The notes under the pieces: generated by a model
The model's input: the letters and a program-made list of their open reading frames with translations, nothing else
The model's database searches: none
What the model was told of the DNA's origin: nothing
Assembly: GCA_051453625.1 (NCBI GenBank)
Contig: JBOZIK010000001.1
Location: forward strand, 177,627,344-177,691,343
DNA: 64,000 nucleotides
Reading direction: 5' to 3'
Origin: Welwitschia mirabilis
Lineage: Eukaryota > Gnetophyta > Gnetopsida > Welwitschiales
Shown: piece by piece, positions 34,346-45,739 of the stretch
How positions within the stretch are numbered: position 1 is the stretch's first letter
Layout of the letters: every line of letters begins with the position of its first letter
Position numbers and translations under genes: made by a program

Positions 34346-35059
34346 AATACTAGTCTGGAAACTAGTACTAGTTTGAAAACTAGTCCCTCCTAATACTAAT
34401 AAACTAGTCGAGAATTAGGTTAAATATAGATTAGCTATAAACACTAAACAATAGGACACTTCATTATGGGATGAGATCCGTTTAGCTTTATATGAGGCAT
34501 TAACTTCTCTAATCGTAGGCTCACTCTCACACGGCGATTACTCCAGGGAGAAAATGGAAATCACAGCACAAAATGCATAAAAAGTCTCATTTTAATAGGT
34601 TTAAGAGTGGCAAGAGGTAAACAATAATAGATCTATATCATAGTAAGAAAATCCTTTGGTGCCCTTAACTTTAGAAATGCCCCAAATGTTTTATCCTTAG
34701 GAAACAGCTTAGCAAAATTTCTTCCAAAGTAGAAAATTGTAAGTAGTGGTGCAGGTGCTAGTCAATCAGTAGATATAGTCCCAACCCCTACCCATCTAAT
34801 TCCTTTTGCTATGAATCTAAACTTCAATTCATATAAAGATGATAAAACAAAAAGGTGTAAGTGGAGTTCATAGGCCTCAAGGTATAGAATGAGAATGCAG
34901 GTCAGTACCATTAAGTCCCAGATGAAGATAATAATCTCCTTGGTATCCTTAGCATTAATAATGTCCTAGGTGTTTCTACTAATATTCATGAATCAACTAA
35001 GTAAAAAACCAAGATAACTCTCTCAAATCAAAAAAAAGTCAAAAAGAGGTAGGGAAAAA

Positions 35060-36370
35060 GGGAGTGTTGATTTTAACAACCCTAGATTATAAAGATTACT
35101 ACCTAGAATATAAGGGGTCTAAATAGCCCTGATAAATAGAAGGAGATTAGACTTATTATCTCCTAGCAAAGAATAAACATTTTTATAGTTTTAGAGACAA
35201 AATTTCAAATCAATAAAATATATATGATTGTTAGAAATTGTATGCCAAATCCTTCTTAGAGGTATACACACAATTTCTCTCTTCTTTTAATGGTAGGATT
35301 TTAATTTTATGGAATTCAAATGTTGTTGATTTTACATTGAAGTTTTGCTCTCTTTAGCTCATCCACCATGAAGAAATCTATAAGGGCATAGCCTTTTAAA
35401 TATCCTTTATATATGGCTTTAATAACTCCAAAGAAAGGTAGCCTCTATGGACTGACGTAGCCAAAATTAGCCAAGCAGTTCATCAACCCTAGGTTATCTT
35501 AGAAAACTTTAATTGTATTGCTGAACCTGAAGAGAAAATCAATGGTTTTCCAGTGGCCACTAAAGAATCAACGAGCTCCAAAACCTTTTTTTCAACAATC
35601 ATCTCATAAATATAAAAAGTGTAGAATGTCTATTCACATGGTCTTACAAGCATCAAGGATATAGTAGAATATATTACAAACTAGATAGAGCACTAATAAA
35701 CAACAATTGAATCAAATCCTTTCCTCATTTATTTGCTGATTTTCTTACTCTAGGTCTATTTGATTACTCCTCGATTATTCTAAAATGTAATGAAAGCATC
35801 ATGGTAAATCCTCCTTTTTAGTTTTGCAAATTTTAGTGTGAGAAAGATGAATTCTTTGATGTCATTCAGACAATGTGGTCTCCACATCCAATTAGTACAT
35901 CCTTAGTTGACATCCAAAAGAAAATTAAGCATATTAAACAAGGGCTCAAAGATAAATTTGGATCCACCACTAGAGGCCTAAGGAAGTGTCTCCATTATGC
36001 TAAGCAAGCTCTTTTTAATATCCAAAAGTAGCTATAACTATCCCCTACTGACTCTAATTTATTAGAGAAGAAAAGGTTCTCTATTCTTTCTTATAAAAAT
36101 CTACTATTACAAGACTTCCTTCTTAATAAGTAGAAAGCTAAGATCAGATGGATATAATAAGAAGATCTAAATTCAACTTACTTTCATGTTTATCTAAAGC
36201 AAAGGCAATATATTTTGTCTATAAGCTCCATACATGATGTTAATGATATGCTGATTGATCAACCTAATGCTATCCACCATGAACTCATCTCCTTTTTCTA
36301 GGACCTTCTAGGAAATGAGGTAATATTAGAAAAGTTAAATCAAAGTTTTAAATGCTAAACCTAAAGTTAG
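35060..36370 (+). pseudogene. LINE-2 ORF2 endonuclease and linker
   Basis: Recognisable pieces include FIYGFNNSKERQPLW, VILENFNCIAEPEEKINGFP (catalytic GDFN read as ENFN), YYKLDRALINNN and LFDHSSIILKC (the SDH block). The linker to the reverse transcriptase then follows, with RGLRKCLHYAKQALFNIQK. This is the normal order in plant L1 ORF2. The protein nicks target DNA. Several frameshifts are present. Confidence 0.85.
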
Positions 36371-38135
36371 TTAAGATTATTATATGAAGTTATGTAGGCC
36401 TATCTCATTTATAATGCATTTTTTATGATTGGTAACGACAAAGCCCCTGGGACTGATGGTTTTCCTACAAAAGTTTTTAAAACCTCTTAGAACATTATAG
36501 GCAAAGATTTATGTAGGGCTATTAAAAAATTTTTCTGTGATTACAACATACCAAAGAGTATTAACTCCAGTACCATTTATTTGATCCCTAAAAATTCTTA
36601 TCCTAATGTGACCTCAAATTTTAGACCAATTGGTTACTACAATATGACCTACAAAGCCATCTTAAAAATAATTTCATAGAGGCTTAAAGGAGTTACTAAA
36701 ACTATTATGGGAGTAAATCAGGAGGCCTTTATTCCTCAAATAAGCATCATTTATAACATCTTTCTAGCTCAAGAACTTGTCTAATATTATGCAAGGATGT
36801 CACAAGGTGTGCTCCCAAGATAGATCTAAGAAAGGCCTATGATTTAGTGTCATGGATCTTTCTTAATGATCTTTTGAAAAGTATAGGCTTCTTATACAAA
36901 ATGATCAGCTAGATTCGAGCTTGTATTACCACCCCTTATTTTTTAATCATTGTTAATGATGAATTATTAAGTTATTTCCTAGGTAAAAGGGGTATCAGGT
37001 AAGAAGATCCAGTGTCCCCCTACTTGTTTTCATTGGTTGTGGAGTACCTATCCAACAACCTTTAGAAAATGGCTGAGGACATCTTGTTTCATTTCCATCT
37101 AAAATGTCATAATCTTTAAATCACCCATTTGTGCTATGCTAATGATATTTTTTATTTTATAGAGGTGATGTTAACTCCATTCATTATATAAAAAAAGCTC
37201 TGTATCATTTTTCAGATGGATCTGGGCTTAAGGTAAACTTTTCTAATAGCCAGACATTCTTTGGAGGCATATCTTAGGGGTAAAAAGATATTTATCTTTA
37301 ATTGTTGGGCTTCTATAAAGGAACCCTCCTAGTTAAATATAGTGGAGTATCTCTCACATCTAATAAACTCTCTATTGTACATTGCTTATCTCTAATTCTT
37401 AGAGTAATTAAGAGAAACAGATCATGAATCATAAAATTCCTCTCTTATGCTGCTAGACTTGTTTTAGTTAAATCTGTGCTTTAGTTCTTGTCTTCTTTCT
37501 GGTGTAGGATGTTTTTTCTACCTAAGAAGCTCCTCTTTAAAACTAATTCTCTTTATAAAATATTTCTTTGGATAGGTTCACTTGATCATTCCAAGAAGGC
37601 CTCCATAGCTTGACATAATTTGGTGTAGTCAAAAATAGTAGGTGGATTAGGTTTAAGTGACAACATTCTAATGAATAAATATTTAGTACTAGCCTAGCTA
37701 TGGAATTTATCTCACAAAAAAGACAGCCTCTGGGTTAAATGGTATAATGAGTAGTATTTTAGAGACTCATACATCTATCAATATTAAGTGAAGTAAAACA
37801 TCTCTTAGATCATTAAAAAAATTCTAAAATTAGATGTTAAGTAGGAAGGTATATTTAAATCGTCAGTAGTGCTTTGGTTTGGACTACATCTGGTTAGCCT
37901 TTCTTTACCTTCTCAACCTACTTGTAGCTACATGAATAGGCCCTCAAGGTAAAATGGTTCTCTCTAGTTTGGAATAAATTTGCTTTACCAAAACAATTCT
38001 TTATTACTTGGCTAGCCTATAATAACAAATTGGTCATAAAGGATATATTGATTAAGTTTGGTCTTCAGATTGATCCTACTTATTTTCTTTGTGATTTGAT
38101 CAAAGAAATCAGAAATCACATCTTTTTTTACTGCA
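36371..38135 (+). pseudogene. LINE-2 ORF2 reverse transcriptase and zf-RVT domain
   Basis: The + strand reads GNDKAPGTDGFPTKVFKTS, NFRPIGYYNMTYKAILKII, IDLRKAYDLVSWIFLNDLL, GIR.EDPVSPYLFSLVVEYL and CYANDIFYF (YAND at 37135-37146 in place of YADD). At 37960-38135 VWNKFALPKQFFITWLAYNN, LCDLIKEIRNHIFFYC matches the zf-RVT domain. It copies LINE RNA at the nicked target. Stops at Gln codons (for example GIR-stop for GIRQ) and the changed Asp make it inactive. Confidence 0.9.
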
Positions 38136-38192
38136 CCCACCCCCCCCCGCGCTCACACCCCCCCCGCCACCCGCCATCCCCTGCTTCTCCAT
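38136..38192 (+). repeat. C-rich tract inside LINE-2
   Basis: Runs of eight or more C (for example 38140-38148 and 38157-38165) interrupt the reverse-transcriptase C-terminal region directly after the zf-RVT motif IFFYC. It is sharply unlike the AT-rich surroundings. The complementary strand has G-quadruplex potential. A second C-rich patch lies at 38760-38792 near the LINE 3' end. Confidence 0.85.
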
Positions 38193-38870
38193 TCTCTTAG
38201 CTTCTCTAGTCAGCATTAAGCCTGATTTACCTATAATTCCTTGTTGTTTTATGGTCTACCCTGATGATCTAGCTAAAGTAGTGAGCTAGATCTAGATCCT
38301 CTAAGCATAGCATCATCAAGTCTTTATTCACCACTTACCCTTATCATGTTTGGCGAGGGAGGAATGTAAAACTCTTTAACTAGAGAGAATTTAATCTCAC
38401 TGTTATTCTGAAGAGGTAAGAAAGTAGGAAACTACTAATTTATACTCTTATTTCTTTTAAAGATTTAGCTCAAGCTATTTTTGCAAGTGCTTCCCCCAGG
38501 AACATACTAATTTGAGTTGATGTAAAAGATCTATATCCTAAGGCTTCTTAAGCCTACTATCAGAAATTTGAATACCTTTAAATTTATGGCTTCTATGCTT
38601 TACAGTCCATCTCTTATAAGATATTCTAATTGATTCATTAGTGGAGATTCCCCTAGGCTTAGCAATTAAAGTTGCTGGGTAGTTGTAGATAATTTGCTAC
38701 CTCCATTAGCTTCTGCTCGTGAAAGCTCACCTAAGTGTTTTACAATGCCTTAGGACCTCTTCCCCTCCCCTCACCCCCCCTCCCTCCTTTTTAATAGCTT
38801 CTAAAGTAACCTATTTATTCTTAGGTCGGCTGCCCCTATTTTTATAATAAATTTCATTCAAAAAAAATGG

Positions 38871-38884
38871 GGGAATGTCTTTCT
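38871..38884. other. LINE-2 target-site duplication, right copy
   Basis: GGGAATGTCTTTCT follows the A run of LINE-2. After it, the LTR of element C resumes with CTATAACTC, matching 46204 onward. Confidence 0.8.
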
Positions 38885-39526
38885 ATAACTCTCAAGATGG
38901 ATCTCCCGTCCTTCGATCTCCTATATTAAGAATGTCTGGTGCAAATGAAGATGTAGAGGAGAGTTAAAGGAGGGGGATCCTTATTTATAGGGTTAATAAA
39001 AAAATTGATACACAAAATTCACTACAAACATGCTCAATTACAAGAAAGAAATGGACAAAATGGACAAAGGTTGGCTAGTGGTTATAAGGATTGTTCTGGC
39101 TGTCATGGGATGGCTAAGAAAATGTTGGATCAAATGTTACATTCATCATATTGCATGTCGTGGGCATGACCATGGGGATGACACTTCTTTATAAAAGATG
39201 CTTTAATAGTACTAGCTCTATTACATGTTAGCATTTAATGTGACATCTATAGTATTATCGTCCTGCCTATCGTGGGGATGATAGAGGGCGATAGTCATTT
39301 TTGTTCTTATAATTCAAGAGAAGCTAGCCTTTTTTATTAGTAACCTTTCTTCAAATCCATTATATTAAAATTTGTCTTAAATTCCTCTAATCATGCTAAG
39401 AATTACACATTCTAAGATCTTTTATCAATCCTTCATAATCCTTAGAATTTCATTTAAACCTATATAAATATTCTGCAAAATAACTCATAACACCTCACTA
39501 AATATATACAATTTGGTAGTGCATCA

Positions 39527-39545
39527 TATCCCACCACTTATCCTT
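39527..39545 (-). promoter_or_regulatory. Polypurine tract of element C
   Basis: The minus strand reads AAGGATAAGTGGTGGGATA directly before the LTR start TGATGCACTACC. This purine-rich stretch is the expected second-strand primer. Confidence 0.7.
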
Positions 39546-41655
39546 TATTAGTCCCTTAAAAAAACCAATTTAGCAACTATAATTATGACCTAAATTATCC
39601 TAAAAATTAATCTAAAATTATAAAATAGTCTCATAAATAATCTAAAACACATTACATAACAAAATAACATGTAATACATCATGTGCATGGAGTGAAAATT
39701 TTAAAATTATGTCTCATGAAATCTATAAAATAACTTAAAAATTTATGAAAATGATCTATAAAAATGAATCTTTCACCCTCCCTTCCCTCTTATTCCCTCC
39801 CCCACTCCAAAAAAAATAATACGTCCTTATTAGCTAATAAAGCAAAGAAAGCAAACGGGAGTGAGAAAGCAGATGATGAATGTTTTTAAATTTGGATAAC
39901 TCTCTAAAATAAGTAAAAATCTAAGTATATAAATGTTAGATCGAAAAATAGATATGTATGAAATATTTTGACAAGCATAGAAAAGGTAGTCAGTAAAAAT
40001 GTACTAATTAGAATGAAGCAGATGCATGAATGCCCAACACATATGCCATTACAAAAATGATTAAGAGATGTATTTAGAACTTAAAAAGACTAAAAATAAA
40101 CATTAAAAAATTATTAAGAAAACTTATTTAAGCAATAAATAAATTCTTTATTAAACAATAGGCAAGAAAACCATTAAATGTTAAGGTCCTAAAATGATAA
40201 TAAAATATGGAAATGGCTTTGAAACAACTAATTGAATAATGAAAAAAACAAAAAGAATGAACATAAGGTAACATAAATAAGATAGCCTATCTAACCTAAA
40301 TTTTAAACTAGCAAACCCCCACAAAAAAAATCATAACATAACTTAATTTTAAAATGCATAACTTAATGTATAAAAAATTTCATTTGATAAGGCAGTGATT
40401 ATGAGGATGCTAAAAATTAAATGCTTTAAATAATAAGTGATAAGATTAAAAAATTGCTAAATAATAAACTTACCTGATTGCATCTCAAAAAAAAAACACC
40501 TGAAGCCTTAGAAATAAAATGATCATCTAGAAGGACTTAAGAGTCTAGGAAACAAGTAATGTCTCTAACAACACTAGGAACATAATTGATCTCATAGCCT
40601 TCAAGTTTTTATTATTTTTTTATCTAACTATCATGATGAGAGGAGTGCAGCCACAGTTAGAGAAGTAAGAACTATGAAGCATGACCAGTTGAACCCCTAG
40701 TGGAGTTTTCACAGTTATCATATTACACTATCAAAGGCCCCTCTTAAGAAAATTTACTTTAGCGTACTTGCGGTATGACATCATGGTGATCATGTTTTTG
40801 AGTTATCTCAAATATAAAACATCATGGTCTTATTTCATTATCTTTCTTTTTTTTTTATTTTTACACAATTGAAAACATTTTACATGACCAAACACTCCAA
40901 AATAAAAAGATGAAGTTATAAGATAAAAGATAAGAAAAGAACACCTTTAAAGAATTTAAGACCTTTTCATCATTGAGAAAAACATAAAAAATAAATCATT
41001 GTCCTTCAAACTAAAGTTCATAGACATGTAAATGTTTTAAGATTGGGTGAATTTAATCTTACCACTATAAAATACCCAAGTTAAAGACTAGTCATGGAAA
41101 TAAATACATAAGTCATGTTTGAATGATGATCAAGTGATATCATAATGGCCTCTAAAGGAAAAAACTAAGAGAAAATTCAAACAATGAGAGGGAAGAAGTT
41201 CTGCTTATCAAGGGGAACCTCTAAGGCTATCACTTCTATCATGTTTATATTAAAGGTTGCTCATATATTTTTAGCATTTGCTCCTTAACTTTCTAAATTT
41301 ATTTAGTGGTTATGTCAGATATCTCAACAGAGCCATTAGAATGTATTTTCTCAATAAACTAAGAAATTAACCATTTTAAGGTTAATTTATTAAAAGTTAA
41401 AAAAAAAGATAAAGGCATAACCATCATCAAAAGTAAATACCAAAGAAAAATAAAAATAAAATTTATTCAAATTATGAAATATATTCAATACTTTTATTAA
41501 AAAGAAAGAAAAAATAAGGATTTGTTTCTAAGATTATGATCTCAGAATATTACACTCTTTCAAAGAAATAAGGTCCAAATCAAATATTCACCAATTAATA
41601 GAACATAAAATGTATAGAATTATTTTTTATTGGAATCAATTAGAGGAAGAGAGGG
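39546..41655 (-). other. C internal region, polymerase-side DNA without readable domains
   Basis: By orientation this should hold the polymerase and 3' untranslated region of C. I could not read reverse transcriptase, RNase H or integrase motifs. Either a deletion removed them or decay is too deep. A-rich runs are frequent. Confidence 0.4.
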
Positions 41656-41659
41656 AGAT

Positions 41660-41746
41660 CAAGTGCACAAATTTTGGAAATCAAAAGAAAGAAATAAAAT
41701 GTATGAGATCACGCAAGTGCACAAATTTTGGAAATCAAAAGAAAGA
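41660..41746. repeat. 54-bp-period duplication with a 33-bp perfect match
   Basis: The 33 bases at 41660-41692 recur identically at 41714-41746. They begin CAAGTGCACAAATTTTGG. On the + strand they encode a repeated VHKFWKSKER block within the 73-codon frame 41630-41851, which is antisense to element C. Perfect identity in such decayed DNA implies a recent local duplication or an assembly artefact. Confidence 0.85.
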
Positions 41747-42207
41747 TTAAGATTATTTTTTATTCAGGGAAGAGATTTCATTTATTATGAGAGGTTTGTT
41801 TTAATTGTTATAAAGAAAAATATATTTCAGTCAATTAGAAATATTTTTTAGATTCAAACTAAACTTTTCAGTTTCTAGCTCATGTAGTGAACGATCTCCC
41901 TTAAAGTGCGAGTTTTCATTTAACAATTAGACTTCCTTGAATTCTAGGGATTATATTTATTCTTCATTCTAATAAGAAAAGTTATGCCCAAAGTTAGATG
42001 CATCAAAGGTATCTAAGTTCTTAATCTCAAGTGGATCATCATAAAGCATGGGTTGGTGTAATGTTAACCATCTTTCTTTAATGGGATGATGTTAAAGGAA
42101 TAAAGTTAGTTTAATTTTATTTTCTATGTTCCATTTATCACATAGGTCTTTCTCAGCTGTGTCAAATACTTTAATTAAAAACTTTTTATTTCTTAGATAA
42201 TACTTCA

Positions 42208-42393
42208 TCATTCTAGTTCTTGTATCAATAATGTAGTGAGCTATTGCACANNNNNNNNNNNNNNNNNNNNNNNNNNNNNNNNNNNNNNNNNNNNNNNNNN
42301 NNNNNNNNNNNNNNNNNNNNNNNNNNNNNNNNNNNNNNNNNNNNNNNNNNTCATTCTAGTTCTTGTATCAATAATGTAGTGAGCTATTGCACA
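42208..42393. other. 100-N gap flanked by an identical 43-bp overlap
   Basis: The 43 bases at 42208-42250, beginning TCATTCTAGTTCTTG, recur exactly at 42351-42393 on the other side of the 100-N run (42251-42350). This is what two contig ends that overlap but were not merged look like. The true gap is probably zero or negative. Confidence 0.9.
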
Positions 42394-42760
42394 GAAGGCT
42401 CATCTTAGAAGTAATGAGTAACCATCATTATGTTCTACCTCTATGGTAATCACATATATCGGGTAACATACCTCTTCAATTTGAATTAGTAAATCTTTGA
42501 TGACCTTTAAGGGTTTCTTAACTAAAGTGTTTTCTAACTTTAAGAGAATCTAAGTAGGCTCTATTCTACCTTCTAAACCAAGTCTTTTACAAATATAAAA
42601 TGGCATGATGTTAAAATTTGCTTTAATGTTGATTAAAGCTCTCTTGATCTTTTTGTTTTCCTCTAATGTAACACTCATTGTTTCTGCCCCTAGATCTTTA
42701 ATTTTTGGAGATTTTTATAATACTAAGTTTTTTAGGGATTTTGCTAAAAAGACTTTACTA
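42394..42760 (-). pseudogene. Aspartic protease relic of element C
   Basis: The minus strand reads ALINIKANFNIMPFYICKRL followed by GL, then LLKLENTLVKKPLKVIKDLL and DGYSLLLR.AFCAIAHYIIDT. This matches the Athila/Tat protease order: ALCDLGASINLMPLSI..LGL, then LQLADRS...P.G...DVLV, then PLILGRPFL.T..A.ID. The catalytic DLGAS is read as NIKAN, so the enzyme would be dead. The protease matures the Gag-Pol polyprotein. The motif at 42601-42640 also produces an unrelated open frame on the + strand. Confidence 0.75.
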
Positions 42761-44230
42761 GGAATAAATTATTTTATTTTCTTCTTGTTAAGTCTTTGCA
42801 TAGCTTTGAGTACCTTGAATTTTCTTACAAACTTTTCCAGAGGGTAAGTTTATGCTCATACATTTCATCAAGGTTTTGAGATGTTCATTAAAAGTTGAAT
42901 TAGCAGTAAGCCTATCAAACCAATGGGTATCTAGTTTCTTTTTTGAATTTAATGAAGAATTTTTCCTTTTACTTTTACCAAGAGAAGGGAAGTTGTAATT
43001 TTCTAATTTTTTCATGTATTATTCTTTCTCATCATCTCTAGTGTTATTTTTAGAGGTTGATGCTTCACAAGGAGAAGGGTTTGTTTCTTAACCATTTTGT
43101 GTTACAACCTTAAAATCTCCTTATTTCATAGGGGTTTGGAAAAGGTTATGTTGCTAAAAATCCTTGTGATCTTTAGTTTACCAACATTATTTGTTGAAGG
43201 CCATTAACTAAGTTTTCAATGTTGGCATTTTGCTTTTCTTGTAATTTTATAAAGTTATCAATAAAGTTTTGAAGTGAATCATTTTGATGTTGAAAATTTG
43301 ATGGACTTGGTTGAGTGTTTAAATGTTTGATTTAATTTTTGAAAGGTTGAAAATTATTTTGAAAATTTTTAAACTTGTTATCAAAGGTTTGTAAGTGGGA
43401 TTATAAATTCATCCTAGGTTGTGATTAGTAGAAGTTTAAAAATTTTTGGTTAAAAACCTAAACTTCTTCATGTATCTTTTCTTTTTACGTGGCCAAAAGT
43501 GGACAATTTTTAGTTATGTGGTAGTTGTCCTCACATAAGTCACATGTTGAAATAACATTCTTATTAGTTGCTAATTTTGCATCTAAAATTATTCAGTGTA
43601 CTTATCTAGAATTTTTGTAAAATCTCTGATCAAATTTATAGGATTGTCTTCTACCTCATGTTCTTATTTAATGTCTTTCAAATCTTTGAGAATTTCTCCT
43701 ACATTGTAGTATCTTTCAATGTTGGCCAAGTTTAACTTACCTTCACAAGTTCCTTTAATGTTTTTCAAGCATTCTATAATGTAAGGTTCATAAGGTTTTT
43801 TGTTACAAAAGAAGTCTATGACTTATTTTGTTTGGAAGATTAACCCATTATAAAAGTAGTTGAATAGGTCTTCTCATGTAAAAGCATCCACTAGATTAGA
43901 GTGAATGACAATGAAGAAGAATTTGTGTGTGAAAGCATAATCCTCATTTAGTTGTTTTTGAAAATTTATCACTTCTTTATTTCTTTTTCCAATGATTTTT
44001 TCACTCATGAATCTTTTAATGAAGGCCTTCTAGACTTGATTCTAAGACTTTAAACTTTATGGGGTATAGTTTTTAGCCAAGGTTTTGATCTTTCCTTCAA
44101 TGTCATTGGAAAAATGATCATATATGTATGATTATTAATCCTGTGCTTTTCGTTTCCTATGGTAAAAACTAATTGTCCTATATCTGCAATGTGTTGAAGG
44201 GGATCCTCATCGTGTTCATCACTAAAAATT
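42761..44230 (-). pseudogene. Gag relic of element C
   Basis: On the minus strand 43805-44050 reads FMSEKIIGKRNKEVINFQKQ and VDAFTWEDLFNYFYNGLIFQ, matching the plant gypsy Gag pattern (F..LR.EI..F.Q...E....A..RF......W..L..FYNGL). Downstream in the same direction are Gln/Asn-rich linker sequence and a 75-codon open piece at 42788-43015 (LGKSKRKNSSLNSKKKLDTH), which leads to the protease. Gag forms the RNA-packaging particle. Several stops are present. Confidence 0.7.
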
Positions 44231-44777
44231 NNNNNNNNNNNNNNNNNNNNNNNNNNNNNNNNNNNNNNNNNNNNNNNNNNNNNNNNNNNNNNNNNNNNNN
44301 NNNNNNNNNNNNNNNNNNNNNNNNNNNNNNNNNNNNNNNNNNNNNNNNNNNNNNNNNNNNNNNNNNNNNNNNNNNNNNNNNNNNNNNNNNNNNNNNNNNN
44401 NNNNNNNNNNNNNNNNNNNNNNNNNNNNNNNNNNNNNNNNNNNNNNNNNNNNNNNNNNNNNNNNNNNNNNNNNNNNNNNNNNNNNNNNNNNNNNNNNNNN
44501 NNNNNNNNNNNNNNNNNNNNNNNNNNNNNNNNNNNNNNNNNNNNNNNNNNNNNNNNNNNNNNNNNNNNNNNNNNNNNNNNNNNNNNNNNNNNNNNNNNNN
44601 NNNNNNNNNNNNNNNNNNNNNNNNNNNNNNNNNNNNNNNNNNNNNNNNNNNNNNNNNNNNNNNNNNNNNNNNNNNNNNNNNNNNNNNNNNNNNNNNNNNN
44701 NNNNNNNNNNNNNNNNNNNNNNNNNNNNNNNNNNNNNNNNNNNNNNNNNNNNNNNNNNNNNNNNNNNNNNNNNNNNN
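44231..44777. other. Assembly gap, 547 N
   Basis: It lies upstream of, or inside, the gag start of element C on the minus strand. The gag N-terminus is probably hidden here. All long open frames crossing it are artefacts of the Ns. Confidence 0.95.
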
Positions 44778-45205
44778 TGAATAGGCATGTAGGTTCTTTA
44801 ACTCCACATCATTTCCTATTGATAAATTGAAAGGATTTTGAATTTCTTATTTCCTATTTGCTATTAATTCTCTAAGTGTAAGGTTCACATTAGGATTAGG
44901 AGTTGAAGATCCTATAACTTGTTTTTGCTTTTATGTAGTACTCAACATTGTCAAATTATATTTTTATAGATTATCTTCTAAAAATTTTCTTAAAGGGAAT
45001 CAAATTCAGAAAAAATAAACTTAAAAGAAATATTTTATGCACCCAGATATTGTTTTTATGGTTTGATTTCAAAGTCGACCAGTTCTTCTCTGATGTTCTT
45101 TTCTATTAACATCCTTTTTCTTTGATATTTCTTTTTTGAATTAATCATGTTACAACATCTTGCAAATAGAATACAATAGAAAATGAAATAAAAAACAACT
45201 AATAG
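44778..45205 (-). other. C internal region: gag-proximal leader
   Basis: This is leader or the extreme gag start of element C. A minus-strand stretch with stops suggests the gag initiation region near 44950, but the start codon is not clear. Confidence 0.4.
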
Positions 45206-45575
45206 TCATCCTAACTATTATGGAAACAACAGAGGGGATGATGAAAATAGAAAGTATAAAACAAAAATTTAATAGAATAGAAAGATAAAATCTAAAAATA
45301 CATTGAGACTATTGTCCTTTTGGTTATGTGGATAACATAGAAGATGATAGAAATTGATTATTATTATACCAATGAAAGACTATAATTCAAAAACAGAAAG
45401 CCAAAAAAAAAACAAGTGTTATCATCCACCTTGTCATGGAGATGATGAAGAAGATGACAATTATTTAACTACTAAAATAGAAACTCATAGAAAACTTATG
45501 AATAGAAATTAAAAATGAGAAAACTAGTGTTGTCATCCTAATGTCATGGAGATCATAGAGAGGATGACAACTATT
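45206..45575 (-). repeat. Repeated stem-loop units in the leader of element C
   Basis: Four units begin near 45208, 45308, 45421 and 45532, spaced about 100-113 bp. Each contains GTCATCC-like and GGATGA-like arms about 35-40 bp apart with TGTCATGGAGAT between them in the better copies. In the unit at 45532-45568 the arms GTCATCCT and AGGATGAC are perfectly complementary over 8 bp. Related motifs occur inside the C LTRs (39150-39190, 46505-46550). The position just inside the 5' LTR is where packaging or dimerisation structures sit in LTR elements, but that role is inference. Confidence 0.6.
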
Positions 45576-45739
45576 ATTATAGATTATGAAAAACTAAAAA
45601 CTATGAACATGAAACCTATAGTTCTTAATAAAAAATACAACATTGCTATAGATAAATAACCAAACAAAAATATGATTTACTCATTCAAATAATGACAATC
45701 CTCATGTTTCTCAGAAGCCTTTCCTAACAAGTGCTAAGA

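Larger units (their letters stand above)
33478..38867 (+). mobile_element. LINE-2: L1-type LINE inserted in the LTR of element C
   Basis: A complete-length but decayed LINE of about 5.4 kb. The order is leader, ORF1 with DUF4283-like domain and CCHC knuckle, ORF2 endonuclease, reverse transcriptase, zf-RVT and a 3' end reading TTTATAATAAATTTCATTCA followed by an A run (38860-38867). It is flanked by a degenerate 14-15-bp duplication, and the empty site survives in the other LTR of C. Many in-frame stops, mostly at Gln and Trp positions, show it has long been dead. Confidence 0.9.
32407..39526 (-). repeat. Left LTR (3' LTR) of element C, split by LINE-2 and a gap
   Basis: The parts 32407-32462, 33257-33477 and 38885-39526 align in order with the uninterrupted right LTR at 45740-46892. 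The stretch hidden by the 794-N gap corresponds to only about 202 bp in the right LTR (45796-45997). Confidence 0.85.

Noticed and set aside
42605-42847. 80-codon + strand open frame with hydrophobic segments (membrane-protein look)
   Set aside because: It is antisense to the protease relic of element C, and T-rich antisense frames look like membrane segments.
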